Positions 59,870 to 64,000 of a DNA stretch of 64,000 nucleotides are shown in pieces. The stretch is taken from NCBI GenBank assembly GCA_934661755.1, contig CAKUJM010000004.1, forward strand, positions 26,902 through 90,901, in the 5' to 3' direction. The position numbers were made by a program, and so were the translations under genes. Under the pieces are notes generated by a model that searched no databases, was not told the origin of the DNA, and saw nothing but the letters and a program-made list of their open reading frames with translations. The first letter of the stretch is position 1. Each line of letters begins with the position of its first letter. Source of the stretch: an uncultured Lentisphaeria bacterium. Lineage in GTDB: Bacteria; Verrucomicrobiota; Lentisphaeria; Oligosphaerales; Oligosphaeraceae.

Positions 59870-60982
59870 TCATTGGGGCGCACCCTCCCCAGCTCCCATC
59901 GCCGGCGACGGAGTCAACGACGGATCCGCAATGTGTTTTTCCAGCTCCTCAAGCACTCGCGGCAATAGCTCGGACTCGGGAAACGTCCGGATGACCCGGC
60001 CATGGCTGAAAAACATCCCCCGGCCATTGCCGCCAGCAATCCCCAAATCGGCGTCGGCCGCCTCGCCAGGCCCATTCACTTCGCATCCCATCACCGCAAT
60101 CTTCTTCAGATTCAGCCGCCGCCCCGATGCCAGGATCCGATTGACGGCGTTCTCCACCTCGCCCGCCAGACGGATCAAGTCAATGCGGGTTCGACCGCAG
60201 GTCGGACATGACACCAGCTGCGGACGGCCGGGCCGCAACCCCAGCGCGTCCAGAATGCGGTAGGCGGCGGGAATCTCCGCCTCCGGCGGCGCGGTGAGCG
60301 AAACCCGGATGGTGTCGCCAATACCATCCATCAGCAACGACCCGATGGCAATGGCGGATTTGATCACACCTGTCTCCGGAGTGCCAGACTCGGTCAGGCC
60401 GATATGCTGCGGCCACTGCGAAAGCTCGTGGAAACGACGGCATGCCGCGACAGTCTCGCTGATGCTGGACGACTTCAGGCTTACCTTGAGATTGCGGCAG
60501 CCGGCATCCTCGAAAAATGCAAGATACTCCAAGGCGCTGGCCACCATCGCCTCGGCAGTGCGGCCATGGCGTGACTGCGACTGCGGCGAGAGCGACCCCA
60601 TATTTACGCCAATGCGCACCGCGGCATCACGCTGCGCGGCACATTCGGCCACCTGGCGGATGCCATCGGCGGAACGGATGTTGCCGGGGTTGATCCGTAC
60701 TCCGGCGGCCCCTGCCGACAACGCCGACAACGCCAGGCGGTAGTCAAAATGGATGTCGGCAATCACCGGCAGCGGCGATCCCGCGCAAATCTCCCGGAAA
60801 GGCGCCACTGCACTTTCGCGGGGCAATGCGCAGCGGATGATCCGGCAGCCAAGCGCGGCCAGACGGCCAATCTGGGCCAGAGTGCCTGCGACATCCTCCG
60901 GCGGCGTATTGCACATCGACTGCACCACCACTGGGGCGCCGCCGCCAACCGCCACATCGCCAACATGGATTCGCCTGGTCAT
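59870..60982 (-). CDS. ispG: 4-hydroxy-3-methylbut-2-enyl-diphosphate synthase
   Basis: The 370-residue Fe-S enzyme performs the sixth step of the MEP isoprenoid pathway. The start at 60982 follows a GAGGGAG ribosome site; the longer frame runs into the upstream gene. Conserved parts are VQSMCNTPPEDV, ADIHFDYRLALSAL, RINPGNI, VRIGVNMGSL, SCPTCGRTRIDL with the first cluster Cys residues, and MGCEVNGPGEA with the third. The short form (without the central insert found in plants and Chlamydiae) is seen. It lies eight bases after the NYN gene. Confidence 0.96.
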   Translation of the reverse strand: MTRRIHVGDVAVGGGAPVVVQSMCNTPPEDVAGTLAQIGRLAALGCRIIRCALPRESAVAPFREICAGSPLPVIADIHFDYRLALSALSAGAAGVRINPGNIRSADGIRQVAECAAQRDAAVRIGVNMGSLSPQSQSRHGRTAEAMVASALEYLAFFEDAGCRNLKVSLKSSSISETVAACRRFHELSQWPQHIGLTESGTPETGVIKSAIAIGSLLMDGIGDTIRVSLTAPPEAEIPAAYRILDALGLRPGRPQLVSCPTCGRTRIDLIRLAGEVENAVNRILASGRRLNLKKIAVMGCEVNGPGEAADADLGIAGGNGRGMFFSHGRVIRTFPESELLPRVLEELEKHIADPSLTPSPAMGAGEGAPQ

Positions 60983-60990
60983 ATGCTCCC

Positions 60991-63189
60991 TCAATTGCTG
61001 CGCAGCAACGCGGTGAAGGCGACGTTGCTGACATGGGCGCCACAACACTCGTTCTCCTCCAGGCGCACAAGGAGGGCGTAATCCTCCGTTACTACCCACC
61101 GCCTGCGATAGTCGTCGTCGTATTCGTCATCGTCCGCCAGACGGGAAAGCCTGTCGACAATGTAGTTGTCGGCATTCTGCCCGTCAGTGCGCTTGCCAGC
61201 CCAGACCACGGTCACAAATTTGTTCGGGTGGTCGATGTTGTCGGTGATCAGATCGGAGTCATAGACGATGGTGACATGCTTGAAATGATGCGCAATCGCC
61301 TTCACCTTGCTGAAAAAGTCCTCGCGGGCCTCCTGGAAGCCATTGACCCCCTTTTCCATCAGACTCCACGCCGGATCCCGTTTCACCACGTTATAGGCGT
61401 CAATGAACAGCTCGACCTCCTTGAGCTGGTTCGCATACGGCTTGAACTCGCACACCGTACGCATTTCAAACAGGCCGCTTCCCGGATTCCCGGACGCGGC
61501 CCGCCCTTCTTCGCCGCTGTTTCCGTTGTCTCCGGCTGGCGCTCCGATGGGCAGCGACGCCAGGCGCTCACGGCGATGGCGCTCCAGCGCCTTGCGGCGC
61601 GAAAAGACCAGGGTGCGGACCTCCTTGGCTTCATCAGCGCTGAGCACCTCTGCGGCCATCGGCCCATCCACCCATGACTGCACCTGCTCCAATGCCGACT
61701 TCGCCTGGTCGCCATCCTCCAAACGAATGCCCTTGACGTATGCCAAAAGCCGACGCGGAAAGACCTCGTACTCGCCCTTTTCACAAACCACATCCTCGCG
61801 CAACTTCTCGCAGACGCACTGCAACTGCGAATCGACCTCCTTCTGAAGAGCCAGCAATTCGGGATCCACCCGCACCGCATCCTCTATCGCCTCGCCAATC
61901 TGTGACAGATATTTCGTCAGCCGCCTGCGCTCCTCCCGCAGCTGCCGACAGCTGCCGTGGCGTTGATTGAGCTCGTTCTGACGCCCCAGCGCATTCCTGA
62001 TCCGCGCATCGAGGCTGCCGTCCTTCTCCATCGCCTGCCTGGCAAACAGCTGAAGATCAGGATTGATCCCCAGAACGGTGCGCTCGAAGGCGTTCACTGC
62101 CGCATCAACCTGGCGGTCCTTTTCCTCTGCAAGCTCCCTCAACGCGCCATCGAAAGTGCCCTGGACCTCGGCAAGTCGTCGTTCCAAAGACGAAATCGTG
62201 CGCTTCTTCTCCTTGAGTTCGGCATTTAATTTGTCAGACTCCTCACGCCGCTCCCGTCGCATCTGCGCGATCTCACGCCTGAGCTCGGCAATGCGGGCAC
62301 TCTCTCCCGGGCGGACAGCCGGAGGCGCACTCACGGCTTCCGACGACACCGACGACGCCACGGGCACCGCCGACGGTGGCGTAAGCGGCAGGATGCCCAT
62401 CCCGGAAGACGCCAACGGCGCAATCAATCCGCCGGATGTCGCCGCCTCCGGGATGGCTGTACCGCCGTCTGCCGGAGAGGCGCCGCCGGCATTGGCGTCC
62501 GCCGCCGCCGAACGAATCAGCGTCATGACATCGTGGATCAATGGCATGCGGGCAAAAATCTCCCCAGTCTCAAATGCGGACTTTCCCACCACACCCTGCG
62601 CGACATTGGCCACGCCACCGCCCTGTCCGCCGGCAAGCAACGATTCAATCTGGTCCAGGCCGGGAATCGGCTTGCCATGCAGAAAAGACATCATCTGCAG
62701 AAAAATCCGGTTGTCCGCCCGGCTGTTGATCACCGCATAATTGTGCGCCTCCGGTCGATCCAGCCAAAAGTTGTTGATATTGAGCAGCAATTCGCCGATG
62801 CGGCGCAATTCCTTGTTGCCGGCGTCGGCAATGAAACCCAAAACCAGCGGCCGCGGGTCGCGCAAAAAACGCATCACGCCACGCCAATGGGCGCGAAGCC
62901 ACTTGGGATCAAAGACGCCATACGCATCCGACACCGCCGTGAACTTGCCGTCGTCGCGATAGTTGTAAAGCATTATCATTCGCGCAAAATCTGGATCGCT
63001 GGCGATCTTCGACGCCAGCCGCTGGACGGTGCTGGCTTCACGGAAGCTTCCGCCGTTGAGCTTGAATCCGCCACGGTTGATGATGTTGCGAAAATGCTGA
63101 CATTCACGCAGCATGACCGTAAAATCACGATAGGAAATATTCCGCAGGGCCCATTTGATTGCCTCATTGCAGATCTTGGTAATCGCCAT
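60991..63189 (-). CDS. Large protein with C-terminal NYN/PIN-like nuclease domain and coiled coil
   Basis: The start at 63189 (MAITKICNEAIKWALRNISY) gives 732 residues in four parts: an unknown helical domain (1-205), a flexible Ala/Ser/Pro/Gly region (205-300), a coiled coil and charged helices (300-570; RIAELRREIAQMRRERREE), and a C-terminal NYN domain (about 590-732). The NYN part shows VELFIDAYNVV, TIVYDSDL, a DGQNADNYIVDRL block and VVTEDYALLV, with acidic residues placed as in YacP-like ribonucleases. It would act on RNA in the cytoplasm. Operon with ispG is suggested by the eight-base gap. No homologue is known to me with this architecture. Confidence 0.7.
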   Translation of the reverse strand: MAITKICNEAIKWALRNISYRDFTVMLRECQHFRNIINRGGFKLNGGSFREASTVQRLASKIASDPDFARMIMLYNYRDDGKFTAVSDAYGVFDPKWLRAHWRGVMRFLRDPRPLVLGFIADAGNKELRRIGELLLNINNFWLDRPEAHNYAVINSRADNRIFLQMMSFLHGKPIPGLDQIESLLAGGQGGGVANVAQGVVGKSAFETGEIFARMPLIHDVMTLIRSAAADANAGGASPADGGTAIPEAATSGGLIAPLASSGMGILPLTPPSAVPVASSVSSEAVSAPPAVRPGESARIAELRREIAQMRRERREESDKLNAELKEKKRTISSLERRLAEVQGTFDGALRELAEEKDRQVDAAVNAFERTVLGINPDLQLFARQAMEKDGSLDARIRNALGRQNELNQRHGSCRQLREERRRLTKYLSQIGEAIEDAVRVDPELLALQKEVDSQLQCVCEKLREDVVCEKGEYEVFPRRLLAYVKGIRLEDGDQAKSALEQVQSWVDGPMAAEVLSADEAKEVRTLVFSRRKALERHRRERLASLPIGAPAGDNGNSGEEGRAASGNPGSGLFEMRTVCEFKPYANQLKEVELFIDAYNVVKRDPAWSLMEKGVNGFQEAREDFFSKVKAIAHHFKHVTIVYDSDLITDNIDHPNKFVTVVWAGKRTDGQNADNYIVDRLSRLADDDEYDDDYRRRWVVTEDYALLVRLEENECCGAHVSNVAFTALLRSN

Positions 63190-63516
63190 GTTGTTGATCG
63201 AACTCCCAGAGAAAAAGGCACGACGGATTCCCACCAAAGGCGGGAGTCATCCGCTTGCCGCTATTAGCCGAAGTGAACAGGCAACGCCCCAAAAGGCGCA
63301 TCCCGCACAAATACACATGCACATGCAACAGCCATAGAAAAGCCGTAGAAGCCCAATGATGCCAATATGCGTCATCCCCCCCGGAAATGGCGTGGACATG
63401 CAACATCGCGCAATATAAACGCCAATTGCGATACTGTTAGCAGTGGAACGGAAGGTAACAGATGCGCACATATAATAGCCGCGCTACAACCGCACTCCAG
63501 CCTCGCGATAAATAAA
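63190..63516. other. Gene-free region upstream of the NYN gene
   Basis: I see no gene in this 327-bp stretch. It is less GC-rich than its surroundings and contains a TATAAT at 63472 and a TTTATATT-type stretch on the minus strand near 63413-63420, either of which could be promoter parts. No strong -35/-10 pair was found. The promoter of the nyn-ispG operon should be here. Confidence 0.4.
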
Positions 63517-63562
63517 GCCTCCCCTGCAAGGGGAGGTGGCGCGACAGCGCCGGAGGGGTTGG
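63517..63562 (-). repeat. REP-like double-hairpin element, inverted copy
   Basis: Two hairpins, CCTCCCC-TGCAA-GGGGAGG and GGCGC-GACA-GCGCC, are followed by GGAGGGGTT. The same element occurs in opposite orientation inside each 170-bp repeat (63669-63714 and 63839-63884), where the second stem is GCCGCC-GACA-GGCGGC. The stem differs by paired changes, so the fold is kept. Confidence 0.7.
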
Positions 63563-63580
63563 CGCCGGGCATGACGTACC

Positions 63581-64000
63581 CGTCGTGCGTAGTTTGGAGA
63601 ACGCGCTTTGTTGTAAACAGACTTTGTTATTGACAACACATGCACCGGCCAAGTTCACTCACGCGGTTAACCCCTCCGCCGCCTGTCGGCGGCACCTCCC
63701 CTTGCAGGGGAGGCTGAGGAGCCTAGGGGTTGGCGTTGGGCTTGACGTGCCGTCGTGCGTAGTTTGAAGAACGCGCTTTGTTGCAAACAGACTTTGTTAT
63801 TGACAACACATGCACCGGCCAAGTTCACTCACGCGGTTAACCCCTCCGCCGCCTGTCGGCGGCACCTCCCCTTGCAGGGGAGGCTGAGGAGCCTAGGGGT
63901 TGGCGTTGGGCTTGACGTGCCGTCGTGCGTAGTTTGAAGAACGCGCTTTGTTGCAAACAGACTTTGTTATTGACAACACATGCACCGGCCAAGTTCACTC
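63581..64000 (+). repeat. 170-bp tandem repeats, at least 2.5 copies, running off the window
   Basis: Units begin at 63581, 63751 and 63921 (each starting CGTCGTGCGTAGTTTG). The first two differ at two positions, the second and third are identical over the 80 bp visible. Each unit holds a TTATTGACAACACATGC stretch and a double-hairpin REP-like element. Small open frames inside each unit are not convincing genes. The array continues beyond the window. Confidence 0.9.

Noticed and set aside
63585..63937. Repeated 60-codon open frames in the 170-bp tandem units
   Set aside because: They span unit boundaries, have no ribosome site and cross the REP-like hairpins; the period of 170 is not a multiple of three.
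63581..64000. CRISPR array
   Set aside because: Units are identical over their full 170 bp with no variable spacers, and no cas genes are near.

Overview
The window is GC-rich bacterial chromosome that most resembles a strictly anaerobic member of the PVC superphylum, probably Lentisphaerota (Victivallis-like). This placement is an inference. It rests on a class III (anaerobic) ribonucleotide reductase, a second glycyl radical enzyme with its own activase, a one-gene pseudopilin with the H-X9-DG signature typical of Lentisphaerae and Planctomycetes, a eukaryote-type UDP-sugar pyrophosphorylase, and Gram-negative envelope genes (TolC, RND pump, LpxC-like protein, DUF481).

Layout. 1-2.4 kb: 3' end of nrdD, a small CxxC protein and nrdG. 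2.4-7.6 kb: a membrane histidine kinase, nagA, a UAP1-like pyrophosphorylase and a small unknown gene. 7.9-12.6 kb: a TolC / MacA-like / split MacB-like export operon. 12.6-16 kb: dgkA, an HtrA-type protease and a DUF2851 gene. 16-29.3 kb: the most distinctive region. A GntR/LacI-type regulator diverges from a plus-strand cluster encoding a TIM-barrel isomerase fused to a Gfo/Idh/MocA oxidoreductase, a pseudopilin, a secreted clan GH-A glycosidase, a glycyl-radical activase, a glycyl radical enzyme with a non-canonical active-site loop, a bicupin, a FAD oxidoreductase and a class I phosphomannose isomerase. 29.3-29.7 kb: a structured repeat plus terminator. 29.7-39.9 kb: RND adaptor and pump, peptide deformylase, two membrane proteins and an eukaryotic-like ileS. 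39.9-50.2 kb (minus strand): UspA, DUF481, panD, argG, an NCS2 purine permease, then a tightly overlapping MFS/birA/hydrolase/LpxC-like/quinone-oxidoreductase operon. 50.2-50.6 kb: second copy of the structured repeat and the secY terminator. 50.6-58.7 kb: ribosomal block rplV to secY (no rpmD). 58.8-63.2 kb: a secreted coiled-coil protein, ispG and a large NYN-nuclease-like protein. 63.5-64 kb: 170-bp tandem repeats running off the end.

The candidate undescribed system is the 16-29 kb cluster. Its gene content suggests controlled uptake and anaerobic breakdown of a carbohydrate: the secreted glycosidase would release the sugar, the isomerase/dehydrogenase fusion and FAD enzyme would oxidise or isomerise it, and the glycyl radical enzyme would do a radical cleavage or elimination. 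The substrate cannot be read from sequence. The second candidate is the ~107-117 nt structured element at 29.3 and 50.2 kb, whose two copies (about 73% identical by hand count) keep their helices through base changes. Most other genes are ordinary housekeeping genes.
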